NCBI RefSeq assembly: GCF_009380215.1
Contig: NZ_WHUG01000020.1
Coordinates: 1 to 64,000, forward strand
Source of the DNA: Rugamonas aquatica
GTDB lineage: Bacteria; Pseudomonadota; Gammaproteobacteria; Burkholderiales; Burkholderiaceae_D
DNA length: 64,000 nucleotides
Direction of reading: 5' to 3'
A program made the position numbers and the translations under genes. Shown here one piece after another: positions 25,706 to 34,143 of this stretch (positions are counted from its first letter, which is position 1; each line of letters opens with the position of its first letter). The notes under the pieces were generated by a model. That model worked only from the letters and a program-made list of their open reading frames with translations, searched no databases and was not told the DNA's origin.

Positions 25706-26953
25706 TTACTTGGCGTAGACAGGGAACTTGTCAGCCAGAACCTTCACGGCCGCTTTCACGCGGTCGATGGTCGCTGCGTCGTGCGGATTGTCCAGCACGT
25801 CTGCGATCAGGTTGCCGACTTGTTCCGCTTCCGCTTCCTTGAAGCCGCGGGTGGTGAACGCTGGCGAGCCCAGACGGATGCCCGAAGTCACGAACGGCTT
25901 CTGCGGATCGTTAGGGATGCCGTTCTTGTTGCAGGTCATGTGGGCGGCGCCCAGGATCGCTTCCGCTTCCTTGCCGGTCAGGTTCTTAGGACGCAGGTCC
26001 ACCAGCATCACGTGCGACTCGGTGCCGCCGGAGACGATGCGCAGGCCGCGCTTGATCAGGGTCTTGGCCAGCACGTCGGCGTTGATGACGACCTGTTGCT
26101 GGTAAGCCTTGAACTCAGGGGTCAGCGCTTCCTTGAACGCGACAGCCTTACCGGCGATCACGTGCATCAGCGGGCCGCCCTGGATGCCTGGGAAGATGGA
26201 CGAGTTGATGATTTTCTCGTGCTCGGCCTTCATCAGGATGATGCCGCCGCGCGGGCCGCGCAGCGATTTGTGCGTGGTCGAGGTGACGAAGTCGGCGTGC
26301 GGCACTGGGTTAGGGTACAGGCCGGCGGCGATCAGACCGGCGTAGTGCGCCATGTCGACCATGAAGTAGGCGCCAACAGCCTTGGCGACAGCGGCGAAAC
26401 GCTCGAAGTCGATCTTTTTCGAGAAGGCCGACGCGCCGGCGATGATCAGCTTAGGCTTGTGTTCCTTGGCCAGCACTTCCATGGCTTCGTAGTCGATGTC
26501 TTCTTCAGCGGTCAGGCCGTAGGACACCACGTTGAACCATTTGCCGGACATATTCAGCGGCATGCCGTGGGTCAGGTGGCCGCCTTCGGCCAGCGACATG
26601 CCCATGATGGTGTCGCCTGGTTTCAGCACGGCGAAGAACACGCCCTGGTTGGCCTGCGAGCCCGAGTTAGGCTGCACGTTGGCCGCTTCCGCGCCGAACA
26701 GCTGCTTGACGCGGTCGATCGCCAGTTGCTCGACGACGTCGACGTACTCGCAACCGCCGTAGTAGCGCTTGCCTGGGTAGCCTTCGGCGTATTTGTTGGT
26801 CAGCTGGGAACCCTGCGCTTCCATCACGGCTGGCGAGGTGTAGTTCTCCGACGCGATCAGTTCGATGTGATCGTGCTGACGGGTGTTTTCGTTTTGAATC
26901 GCGCCGAACAATTCCGGGTCAACGCTGGCGAGGGTGTGATCTTTTGCGAACAT
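25706..26953 (-). CDS. glyA: Serine hydroxymethyltransferase
   Basis: 415-aa PLP enzyme converting serine and tetrahydrofolate to glycine and 5,10-methylene-THF, the main one-carbon source. Visible: IELIASENYTSPAVMEAQGS near the N-terminus, and STTHKSLRGPRGG with the PLP Lys (K229). Length normal. The transcript carries a leader that I read as a ZTP riboswitch (27053-27182), which would raise expression when folate one-carbon units run low. Followed by nrdR. Confidence 0.98.
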   Translation of the reverse strand: MFAKDHTLASVDPELFGAIQNENTRQHDHIELIASENYTSPAVMEAQGSQLTNKYAEGYPGKRYYGGCEYVDVVEQLAIDRVKQLFGAEAANVQPNSGSQANQGVFFAVLKPGDTIMGMSLAEGGHLTHGMPLNMSGKWFNVVSYGLTAEEDIDYEAMEVLAKEHKPKLIIAGASAFSKKIDFERFAAVAKAVGAYFMVDMAHYAGLIAAGLYPNPVPHADFVTSTTHKSLRGPRGGIILMKAEHEKIINSSIFPGIQGGPLMHVIAGKAVAFKEALTPEFKAYQQQVVINADVLAKTLIKRGLRIVSGGTESHVMLVDLRPKNLTGKEAEAILGAAHMTCNKNGIPNDPQKPFVTSGIRLGSPAFTTRGFKEAEAEQVGNLIADVLDNPHDAATIDRVKAAVKVLADKFPVYAK

Positions 26954-27052
26954 GTAAAAACTCCAATCAAATTGAGTAACTTGTTACTGGCAGGTTGGAT
27001 CGAATGAGGGAAGCCGATAGCGGACAGGCAGCCTCTTCGTGCATTTCCATCG

Positions 27053-27182
27053 ATGGCTGCCCAGGCGAACGGCTGTTGAAATCTCACGTTTCCCGGTGGA
27101 TGCCCACCTTTCGCTGACCGATCGCCACGCACCAAATTGGTGACTATCAGAGCTTTTCGCCAGTTACGTGAGACGTAATGGA
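27053..27182 (-). promoter_or_regulatory. ZTP (pfl motif) riboswitch upstream of glyA
   Basis: On the minus strand the leader shows the two halves of the pfl motif: a 5' part with CACGTAACTGGCG and a 3' part with CCACCGGGAAACG, then GCCGTTCGCCTGGGCAG. The CGCCTGGGCA ending is the hallmark of ZTP aptamers, and GGTGG-GCAT-CCACC forms an inner hairpin. It is about 100 bases from the glyA start. ZTP riboswitches are known to control glyA, purH and folD-type genes. Ends are approximate. The 388-bp gap between glyA and ydfG otherwise holds only promoters. Confidence 0.82.
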
Positions 27183-27341
27183 AGCCCGATTGTAATTTAT
27201 GCGCCAGATTTGAGCAAGGAAATGATTGCCTAAAAGGCAATCTTATGCCGATTTTGATAGGAGAGATAAGCCATACTGCCATTTCGGCTACACTTGACCA
27301 TCGTTTCCACTCTGGCTTTCACATAACCGCAAGGATAGAAC

Positions 27342-28091
27342 ATGATCGTCTTCATCACCGGCGCCACCGCCGGCTTCGGCGCCGCCATGGCGCGCACTTT
27401 CGTCCAGAACGGCCATAAGGTCCTGGTCAGCGGCCGCCGCGAGGACCGCCTGCAAGCCCTGGCGGCCGAGCTGGGCGCAGCCGCCCGCCCCATCGTGCTC
27501 GACGTGACCGACAAAGCCTCGATCAAGGGCGCGCTGGACAGCCTGCCGGCCGAGTGGTCGCAGATCGACGTGCTGATCAACAATGCCGGCCTGGCGCTGG
27601 GCGTCACCCCGGCGCACGAATCGTCGCTGGAAGACTGGGATACGATGATCGCCACCAATTGCAGCGGCCTGGTCGCCATGACCCGCGCCATCCTGCCGGC
27701 AATGGTGGCGCGCGGCAGCGGCACCGTCATCAACCTGGGCTCGGTGGCGGGCGACACGCCCTACCCTGGCGGCAACGTCTACGGCGCGACCAAGGCCTTC
27801 GTCGAACAGTTCACGCTGAACCTGCGCGCCGACCTGGTGGGCACCGGCGTGCGCGCCACCAACCTGGCGCCCGGCCTGTGCGGCGGCACCGAGTTCTCCA
27901 ACGTGCGCCTGAAGGGTAACGACGCGGCGGCGGCCAAGGTCTACGAAGGCACGGAGCCGCTGACCCCCGAAGACATCGCCAACACTGCCTACTGGATCGC
28001 CACGCTGCCGGCCCACATCAACATCAACCGCATCGAGATGATGCCGACCTGCCAGGGCTACGGTCCGCTGACGATCAAGCGCAATCTGTAA
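27342..28091 (+). CDS. ydfG: NADP-dependent 3-hydroxy acid / malonic semialdehyde reductase (YdfG-type SDR)
   Basis: 249-aa short-chain dehydrogenase that follows E. coli YdfG closely from end to end as I recall it: MIVFITGATAGFGAAMARTF (glycine motif), NNAGLALGVTPAHESS, NLGSVAG, YGATKAF (catalytic Tyr and Lys), PGLCGGTEFSNVRLKG and ININRIEMMP. YdfG reduces malonic semialdehyde and oxidises L-allo-threonine and related 3-hydroxy acids. Monocistronic: divergent from glyA and followed by a hairpin at 28102. Confidence 0.93.
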   Translation: MIVFITGATAGFGAAMARTFVQNGHKVLVSGRREDRLQALAAELGAAARPIVLDVTDKASIKGALDSLPAEWSQIDVLINNAGLALGVTPAHESSLEDWDTMIATNCSGLVAMTRAILPAMVARGSGTVINLGSVAGDTPYPGGNVYGATKAFVEQFTLNLRADLVGTGVRATNLAPGLCGGTEFSNVRLKGNDAAAAKVYEGTEPLTPEDIANTAYWIATLPAHININRIEMMPTCQGYGPLTIKRNL

Positions 28092-28101
28092 CTGAGTTTC
28101 G

Positions 28102-28123
28102 GCCCCTCTTGCTTAAGAGGGGC
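28102..28123 (+). terminator. Hairpin after ydfG (possible terminator)
   Basis: Stem GCCCCTCTT / AAGAGGGGC with a four-base loop, 10 bp after the ydfG stop. No good T run follows on plus (TTAGCC), so termination is only likely. Confidence 0.55.
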
Positions 28124-28342
28124 TTAGCCAGCGTTTCATTCCTGAAGTGATTCGTAAGCGGTTGTTACAATCCTTGGCAAGTTGCCGGGAAAACGCTTTA
28201 CTGTTGTAAGTGCAATCTTTTGCGCGCCAGTTGAAAAATCCGCACGAACATCGGATTTGACGTGAATTACCCCGTCCTAGCTTCAACGAAAACAATAAAA
28301 TCGCGTAGAATGTTGCTCAATCTCACTAGTAGTCAAAATAAC

Positions 28343-28756
28343 ATGCCAGCAGAGTTTATCTGGAACGTACGGGTCTATTACGAAGACACCGACGCCGGCG
28401 GTATCGTCTATTACGCAAACTACCTCAAATTCTTTGAGCGCGCCCGCACCGAATGGCTGCGCGCCATCCATGTCGAACAGCACGCTTTACTGCAGGAACA
28501 TGACGTCTTGTTCGTCGTCAAAAGCGTCAGCGCGGAGTATCATGCGCCTGCCAAGTTGGACGATGAACTAAAATTAACACTTAGTATCGAAAAGTTAGGC
28601 CACGCCTCGATCCAGTTTGTGCAGCAGGCGTGGTGTGGCGAACGTTTGCTGAACACTGCCCGCGTCAAGGTCGGCTGCGTCGGCTCGGACCTGAGCCCGC
28701 GCGCCGTGCCGCCAGCGGTTGCTGAAAAAATGCGTAGTACCATCAAAACAGACTGA
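28343..28756 (+). CDS. ybgC: YbgC family acyl-CoA thioesterase (Tol-Pal associated)
   Basis: 137-aa hotdog-fold thioesterase. Signature VRVYYEDTDAGGIVYYANYLKFFERARTEWLR with the catalytic Asp of the 4HBT/YbgC family. It hydrolyses acyl-CoAs and is almost always first in the tol-pal cluster. Start set at 28343 (MPAEFIWNVRV) by comparison with the E. coli N-terminus; the frame is open to 28262. tolQ begins 8 bp after the stop. Confidence 0.95.
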   Translation: MPAEFIWNVRVYYEDTDAGGIVYYANYLKFFERARTEWLRAIHVEQHALLQEHDVLFVVKSVSAEYHAPAKLDDELKLTLSIEKLGHASIQFVQQAWCGERLLNTARVKVGCVGSDLSPRAVPPAVAEKMRSTIKTD

Positions 28757-28764
28757 ACACATAC

Positions 28765-29457
28765 ATGAACGTCACCCAAGACCTCTCCTTCCTGTCCCTC
28801 ATCACCAACGCGCACCTGATCGTGCAGTTGATTATGGCGCTGCTGTTCGTCATTTCGCTGACCAGCTGGACCTACATCTTCAGCAAGATGTTCGCCGTGC
28901 GTTCGGCGCGCCGCCTGACCATCGAATTCGAGAAAACCTTCTGGGCCGGCGGCAACCTGCACGCGCTGCACCAGAACGCCGGCAAGGACCGCGCCAACAG
29001 CGGCCCGCTGGCGCGCATCTTCGAAGCCGGCATGGGCGAGTTCATCAAGAGCAAGGCCGCCTACACCTCGGCCCGCGAAACCATGGACCACGGCGCCATC
29101 CTGGACGGCGCCCGCCGCGCCATGCGCGCCGCCTTCCAGCGCGAGATGGATGTGCTGGAATCGCACCTGGCCTTCCTGGCCTCGGTCGGTTCGGTGTCGC
29201 CGTACATCGGCCTGCTCGGCACCGTGTGGGGCATCATGAACGCCTTCCGCGGCCTGGCCAATGTGCAGCAGGCCACGCTGGCAGCGGTCGCCCCCGGCAT
29301 TGCCGAAGCGCTGATCGCCACCGCCATCGGCCTGTTCGCGGCGATCCCGGCCGTGGTCGCGTACAACCGTTTTTCGCACGATATCGACCGTCTGGCGATC
29401 CGCTTCGAAAGCTTCGTCGAAGAGTTCTCCAACATCCTGCAACGTCAGTCGCGTTAA
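28765..29457 (+). CDS. tolQ: Tol-Pal system proton channel subunit TolQ
   Basis: 230-aa inner-membrane protein of the MotA/TolQ/ExbB family. Three membrane segments: about 15-40 (LIVQLIMALLFVISLTSW), about 135-155 (SVGSVSPYIGLLGTVWG) and about 170-195 (AEALIATAIGLFAAIPAVVAYN), with the conserved GLLGTVWGI and TAIGLFAAIPA motifs. With TolR it uses the proton motive force to energise TolA for outer-membrane invagination at division. Confidence 0.98.
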   Translation: MNVTQDLSFLSLITNAHLIVQLIMALLFVISLTSWTYIFSKMFAVRSARRLTIEFEKTFWAGGNLHALHQNAGKDRANSGPLARIFEAGMGEFIKSKAAYTSARETMDHGAILDGARRAMRAAFQREMDVLESHLAFLASVGSVSPYIGLLGTVWGIMNAFRGLANVQQATLAAVAPGIAEALIATAIGLFAAIPAVVAYNRFSHDIDRLAIRFESFVEEFSNILQRQSR

Positions 29458-29472
29458 GAAGGCAGAGCAATC

Positions 29473-29910
29473 ATGGCTTCCTCTTTTTCCAGCAGCATGC
29501 GCGGCGGCCGCGGCCGCAAGTTCAAGTCCGAGATCAACGTCGTGCCCTACATCGACGTGATGCTGGTGCTGCTGATTATTTTCATGGTGATGCCGTCGGC
29601 TAACGACCCGAGCGTGGTCGACCTGCCGAGCGCGGAAAAATCCACCAAGCCGCCAAGCGACTACGTGCAAGTGGTCATCAAGCCGAACGGCGCGCTGTCG
29701 ATCGGCGTCAAGGGCAAGGGTGAAGAGGCGCCGGAAACCGCGCCCAACCGCGACGCGCTGGTCAAGAAGCTGCGCGCCATCCACAGCGACCATCCGGACT
29801 ATCCGGTGCTGATCGCCGGCGACAAGGAAAGCAAGTACGACGACGTGATCCAGCTGATCTCGGAAGCGAAGAAGATGGGCATCAACCGGGTCGGTTTGTC
29901 GACCAAGTAA
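29473..29910 (+). CDS. tolR: Tol-Pal system protein TolR
   Basis: 145-aa ExbD/TolR protein. One N-terminal membrane segment with the proton-pathway Asp (INVVPYIDVMLVLLIIFMV), then a periplasmic domain. Length normal. Follows tolQ by 15 bp; tolA starts 15 bp after its stop. Confidence 0.97.
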   Translation: MASSFSSSMRGGRGRKFKSEINVVPYIDVMLVLLIIFMVMPSANDPSVVDLPSAEKSTKPPSDYVQVVIKPNGALSIGVKGKGEEAPETAPNRDALVKKLRAIHSDHPDYPVLIAGDKESKYDDVIQLISEAKKMGINRVGLSTK

Positions 29911-29925
29911 ATCACAGTGCATACG

Positions 29926-30867
29926 ATGAAACCCGCAACAGCAGGCGGCCCCTACAAAGTACCGCGACAGAATGAAGGCTGGCGCTCCGTCGTGCTGGCC
30001 GCGGCCATGCACGCCGTGCTGCTGCTGTTCCTGTGGGTGGGCGTGAGCTGGCAGAACAATCAGCCGACCGAAGTGCAGGCCGAGATCTGGGACATGAAGG
30101 TGCAGGACGCCGCGCCGCCGGCCCCGCCCGTCGTCAAGCCCGAGCCGGAACCCGAACCGGAGCCTGAGCCGGTGGTCAAGGCCGCTCCGCCGAAACCGGT
30201 GGAAGCGCCGCCGGCGCCGAAGGAACCGGACATCGCCCTCGAACGCCTGAAGGCGAAGAAGAAGCTCGAACAGGAAAAACTCGAAGCGGCCAAGGAAGCC
30301 AAGCTGAAGAAGGAAGCCGACGAGAAGCAGGCCAAGCTGGAAGCCAGGAAACTGGCCGACAAGAAGGCCGCCGAGCAGAAGCTGAAGGACGAAAAAGAAC
30401 AGGCCGAGAAAGACAAGAAGGAACTGGCCGAGAAGGACAAGAAAAAACTCGCCGCTGAAAAGGCCGCCAAGGAAAAAGCCGAGAAAGCCGAGAAGGCCGC
30501 CAAGGACAAGGCCTTCGCCGCCGAGCTGAGCCGCATCACCGGCAACGCCGCCAAGGGCAGCACCGGCACCGCCGCCACCTCGACTGGCGGGCGCGTCGAT
30601 GGCGGCTACCAGGCGGCGATCCGGGCCAAGATCAAGAGCAACCTGGTGTACGGCACGGTCGACGATACGCTGAGCGCGACCTACCAGATCACCCAGCTGC
30701 CGACCGGTGAGATCATCGGCGTGCGCAAGATGAAGAGCAGCGGCTCTGCCGCTTACGATAGCGCGATTGAAAACGCGATTGCCAAATCGTCACCACTGCC
30801 CAAGAAAAAAGATGGTACGGTAGAGCGCGAGTTTGTCGCCGATTTCAACATGAAGGATATGCACTGA
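29926..30867 (+). CDS. tolA: Cell envelope integrity protein TolA
   Basis: 313-aa protein: N-terminal membrane anchor (about 18-38, SVVLAAAMHAVLLLFLWVGV), a Pro/Glu stretch (PEPEPEPEPEPV), a long Lys/Ala/Glu-rich helical rod (about 90-200) and a C-terminal globular TolA/TonB-like domain (IRAKIKSNLVYG ... GEIIGVRKMKSSGSAAYDSA). It bridges TolQR to TolB/Pal across the periplasm. ATG at 29926 preferred; GTG at 29917 in frame is the alternative. tolB follows after 2 bp. Confidence 0.95.
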   Translation: MKPATAGGPYKVPRQNEGWRSVVLAAAMHAVLLLFLWVGVSWQNNQPTEVQAEIWDMKVQDAAPPAPPVVKPEPEPEPEPEPVVKAAPPKPVEAPPAPKEPDIALERLKAKKKLEQEKLEAAKEAKLKKEADEKQAKLEARKLADKKAAEQKLKDEKEQAEKDKKELAEKDKKKLAAEKAAKEKAEKAEKAAKDKAFAAELSRITGNAAKGSTGTAATSTGGRVDGGYQAAIRAKIKSNLVYGTVDDTLSATYQITQLPTGEIIGVRKMKSSGSAAYDSAIENAIAKSSPLPKKKDGTVEREFVADFNMKDMH

Positions 30868-30869
30868 TT

Positions 30870-32135
30870 ATGAAAAAACTGAAACTAGCAATCCTCTCCG
30901 CCACGCTGGCGCTGGCCGCCGGTGGCGCCCTCGCCCAGATGCGGATCGAGATTTCCGGCGTCGGCAGCAACCAGATCCCGGTCGCGGTGGCTGGCTTCGC
31001 CGACGAAAACATCGCCCCGCAACAGATCTCGGCCATCATCAAGGCCGACCTGGAGCGCAGCGGCGCCTTCAAGCTGATCGACGCCGGCGTCATCACCAGC
31101 ATGAGCAATATCGACTACGGCAACTGGAAAGCCAAGGGCGCCGACGCGCTGGTCGTCGGCACCGTCGCCAAGTCCGCCGCCGGCGACTTCGAAGTGCGCT
31201 ACAAGCTGTTCGACACCGTCAAGCAGAGCGAGCTGTCGCAACTGAACGTGGCGCGCGCGCCGCAGTTCACCCGCCTGACCGCCCACAACATCGCCGACGA
31301 TGTGTACCTGAAGCTGACCGGCATCCGCGGCGCCTTCTCGACCCGCATCGCCTACGTGAAGGAATACGACAAGCGCCACTACGAACTGCTGGTGGCCGAC
31401 GCCGACGGCGAAGGCGAACAGATGGCGCTGCGCTCCAACGAACCGATCATTTCGCCATCGTGGTCGCCGGACGGCACCAAGGTCGCCTACGTATCGTTCG
31501 AACAGAAGAAGCCGGTGGTCTACGTGCAGAACCTGATCAACCGCGCGCGCACCGTCGTCGCCAATGAAAAAGGCAGCAACTCGTCGCCGGTGTGGGCGCC
31601 GACCGGCAACAAGCTGGCGGTGTCGCTGTCCAAGGACGGCCATACGCAGATCTACACCGTCAACGCCGACGGCGGCAACCTCAAGCGCGTCTCCAACAGC
31701 GCCGGCATCGATTCCGAAGCCAACTTCGCGCCGGACGGCAGCATCTACTTCATGAGCGACCGCAGCGGTGGACCGCAGATCTACCGCATGAACGGCGACG
31801 GCGGCGACGCCAAGCGCGTCACCTTCACCGGCAACTACAACATCAGCCCGCGCGTATCGGCCGACGGCAAGACGCTGGCCTACATCTCCCGCCGCGACGG
31901 CAACTACCAGCTGTACGCAATGGACCTGGCCAGCGGCCAGGAGCAGCGCCTGTCCGACAGCACGGACGACCAGTACCCAAGCTTTGCCCCGAACGGCAAA
32001 TACATCATGTACGCCACTCAAGCCGGCGGCCGCAAATCGCTGGCTGTGGTCTCGGTGGATGGACGTGTGAAGCAACGCCTGACCACACAGGCGGGCAACA
32101 TCAAGGAGCCCACCTGGGGTCCATTCATGCAGTAA
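30870..32135 (+). CDS. tolB: Tol-Pal system beta-propeller protein TolB
   Basis: 421-aa periplasmic protein with signal peptide (MKKLKLAILSATLALAAGGALAQ), an N-terminal alpha/beta domain (to about 160) and a six-bladed propeller with repeated SPSWSPDGTKVAYVS, APTGNKLAVSLS and NISPRVSADGKTLAYIS blades. It binds Pal and TolA. Length normal. Two bases after tolA, and 29 bp before pal. Confidence 0.98.
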   Translation: MKKLKLAILSATLALAAGGALAQMRIEISGVGSNQIPVAVAGFADENIAPQQISAIIKADLERSGAFKLIDAGVITSMSNIDYGNWKAKGADALVVGTVAKSAAGDFEVRYKLFDTVKQSELSQLNVARAPQFTRLTAHNIADDVYLKLTGIRGAFSTRIAYVKEYDKRHYELLVADADGEGEQMALRSNEPIISPSWSPDGTKVAYVSFEQKKPVVYVQNLINRARTVVANEKGSNSSPVWAPTGNKLAVSLSKDGHTQIYTVNADGGNLKRVSNSAGIDSEANFAPDGSIYFMSDRSGGPQIYRMNGDGGDAKRVTFTGNYNISPRVSADGKTLAYISRRDGNYQLYAMDLASGQEQRLSDSTDDQYPSFAPNGKYIMYATQAGGRKSLAVVSVDGRVKQRLTTQAGNIKEPTWGPFMQ

Positions 32136-32164
32136 TTTTTACCTTTCATCACTAGGAGAATCAA

Positions 32165-32695
32165 ATGCGTAAACTCAGCAGCTTAGCCTTCATCGTCACC
32201 ACCGCCGCCATCCTGTCCGCTTGCTCGACTCCGGTCAAAATCGCCGAGCCGGCAAAAGTGGAAGAGCGTCAAGTCGAACAGAAACCACAGCCGCAGCCGG
32301 ACACCCGTACCGTCGCTCCGGTCGAAACCAAATCGCTGGATCCGCTGGACGATCCTAAAGGCGTGCTGGCCAACCGCAGCGTGTACTTCGACTTCGACAG
32401 CTACGTCGTGCGCGACGACGGCAAGCCAGTGGTGGAAAACCACTCAGCCTACCTGGCCAAGAACAAAGCCCGCTCGATCCTGATCCAAGGTAACACCGAC
32501 GAACGCGGTGGCGCCGAGTACAACCTGGCCCTGGGCCAGAAGCGCGCCGAAGCCGTGCGTAAAGCGATGACCACGCTGGGCGTGCCGGAATCGCAGATCG
32601 AAGCCGTATCGCTGGGCAAAGAGAAGCCAAAAGCATCCGGTTCGAACGAAGAGGCATGGGCACAAAACCGTCGTGCAGACATCGTCTACAAGTAA
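32165..32695 (+). CDS. pal: Peptidoglycan-associated lipoprotein Pal
   Basis: 176-aa outer-membrane lipoprotein. Lipobox LSAC with the modified Cys at residue 21 (AAILSACSTPVK), a linker, then an OmpA-like domain: VYFDFDSYVV, ILIQGNTDERGGAEYNLALGQKRAEAV. It binds meso-DAP of murein and TolB. Preceded by AGGAG and followed by cpoB after about 107 bp. Confidence 0.98.
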   Translation: MRKLSSLAFIVTTAAILSACSTPVKIAEPAKVEERQVEQKPQPQPDTRTVAPVETKSLDPLDDPKGVLANRSVYFDFDSYVVRDDGKPVVENHSAYLAKNKARSILIQGNTDERGGAEYNLALGQKRAEAVRKAMTTLGVPESQIEAVSLGKEKPKASGSNEEAWAQNRRADIVYK

Positions 32696-32802
32696 TCGAA
32701 AGCACTACCCTTTTGCCGGGTCACAGGCATAATACGGGGCGGCGCGCGGATAACACCGCGCCCCGCCCCGTTTCCTTTTAGATTTGTGTGAAAGCGCCCG
32801 AC

Positions 32803-33558
32803 ATGATGAAACTCTCCAAATCCGGCCTGAGCGCCGCCCTGCTGGCCGCGCTGACCTGGCTGCCGCTGCAAGCCCATGCCGGGCTGTTCGACGATGACGA
32901 AGCCCGCAAGGCCCTGCTCGACCTGCGCGCCAAGGTCGAAGCCATGCGCGGCGAGCTGAACGCCCGCATCGACACCAAATCCGACAAGTCCAGCACGCTG
33001 GACCTGGTCAATCAAAACGAAGTGACGCTGCAGGAAGTGGCCAAGCTGCGCGGCCAGATCGAAGTGCTGAGCAACGAGCTGGCGAATGCGCAAAAGCGCC
33101 AGAAAGATTTCTACGTCGACCTGGACGCCCGCCTGCGCAAGCTGGAGCCGCGCGAAGTGACCATCGACGGCAAGACCGCGCAAGTGGACCCGAACGAGCA
33201 GAAGACCTACGAGGCGGCCTACAAGATCTTCCTCGCCGGCGACTACAAGGCTGGCGGCACGGCGTTCACCGAGTTCCTGCAGCGCTATCCGGGGTCGAGC
33301 TACGCGGCCAACGCCCAGTACTACCTGGGCAGCTCCTACTTCGCGCAGCGCGACTGCAAGGGCGCGATCTCGGCCCAGCTGCTGGTGCTGAAAAACTACC
33401 CGGACAGCCCGCGCGCGCCGGAAGCCATGCTCAACATCGCCAGCTGCCAGAGCGAGCTGAAGGACAAGGCCGCCAAGAAGACGCTGCAGGACCTGATCAA
33501 GGCCTATCCTGACTCGGCGGCAGCGGTGACGGCAAAAGAACGCCTCAGCGGCAAATAA
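32803..33558 (+). CDS. cpoB: Cell division coordinator CpoB (YbgF)
   Basis: 251-aa periplasmic protein. Signal peptide (MMKLSKSGLSAALLAALTWLPLQAHA), an N-terminal coiled coil (about 35-120) and C-terminal TPR repeats (YEAAYKIFLAGDYKAGGTAFTEFLQRYPGSSYAANAQYYLGSSYF). CpoB links PBP1B activity to Tol function during constriction. ATG at 32803 preferred over GTG at 32788. Last gene of the tol-pal block. Confidence 0.95.
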   Translation: MMKLSKSGLSAALLAALTWLPLQAHAGLFDDDEARKALLDLRAKVEAMRGELNARIDTKSDKSSTLDLVNQNEVTLQEVAKLRGQIEVLSNELANAQKRQKDFYVDLDARLRKLEPREVTIDGKTAQVDPNEQKTYEAAYKIFLAGDYKAGGTAFTEFLQRYPGSSYAANAQYYLGSSYFAQRDCKGAISAQLLVLKNYPDSPRAPEAMLNIASCQSELKDKAAKKTLQDLIKAYPDSAAAVTAKERLSGK

Positions 33559-33615
33559 TTACCCGGGGGTATTTGACAGCACGAGCCATTACCCCCTATA
33601 ATCTCGCTTCTTCGG

Positions 33616-33691
33616 GGGTCGTTAGCTCAGCTGGTAGAGCAGCGGACTTTTAATCCGTTGGTCGCAGGTTCGAATCCCGCACGGCCTACCA
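33616..33691 (+). tRNA. tRNA-Lys (anticodon TTT), copy 1
   Basis: 76 bases including an encoded CCA. Cloverleaf: acceptor GGGTCGT/ACGGCCT, D arm GCTCAGCTGGTAGAGC, anticodon loop CTTTTAA with TTT, T arm GCAGGTTCGAATCCCGC. Same sequence as the copies at 33721 and 38012. Confidence 0.98.
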
Positions 33692-33720
33692 TTCGAAGAA
33701 AACCAAGGTTACACACCTTT

Positions 33721-33796
33721 GGGTCGTTAGCTCAGCTGGTAGAGCAGCGGACTTTTAATCCGTTGGTCGCAGGTTCGAATCCCGCACGGCCTACCA
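33721..33796 (+). tRNA. tRNA-Lys (anticodon TTT), copy 2
   Basis: 76 bases, identical to copy 1, 29 bp downstream of it and probably in the same transcript. Followed by a terminator at 33816. Encodes CCA. Confidence 0.98.
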
Positions 33797-33815
33797 AGAA
33801 TACGCAGTACCAATG

Positions 33816-33849
33816 AAGGCTTACCCGCTCCGGCGCGTAAGCCTTTTTT
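33816..33849 (+). terminator. Terminator after the tandem tRNA-Lys genes
   Basis: Stem AAGGCTTAC / GTAAGCCTT with loop CCGCTCCGGCGC, then TTTTT. The 294 bp from here to 34144 show no supported gene. Confidence 0.88.
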
Positions 33850-34143
33850 GCGTTCCTTTACCCCCCTGGCCAAAACAACAACAGTTCAGGTCGCCCACTG
33901 CGGCCCAGCCACCGATAATCATGAACATGCCACGCTGAGTGACGGTGGCCGCCACCGCTTTGCGCGCAGCGTCATTCATCGCGTCCGGGCGTGACTTAAG
34001 ACCCGGATGGCGTGGCTCGTCGGAATGCCTGTCGGGATGCAGGAAAAGCGGAACACAATTGCCCGGCCCTGTACAAACGTGCACCACACGGGACTCCGCA
34101 CTCCTTGCTCCACATAACCGGCCGCCGGCCCGAGAAACCAACC

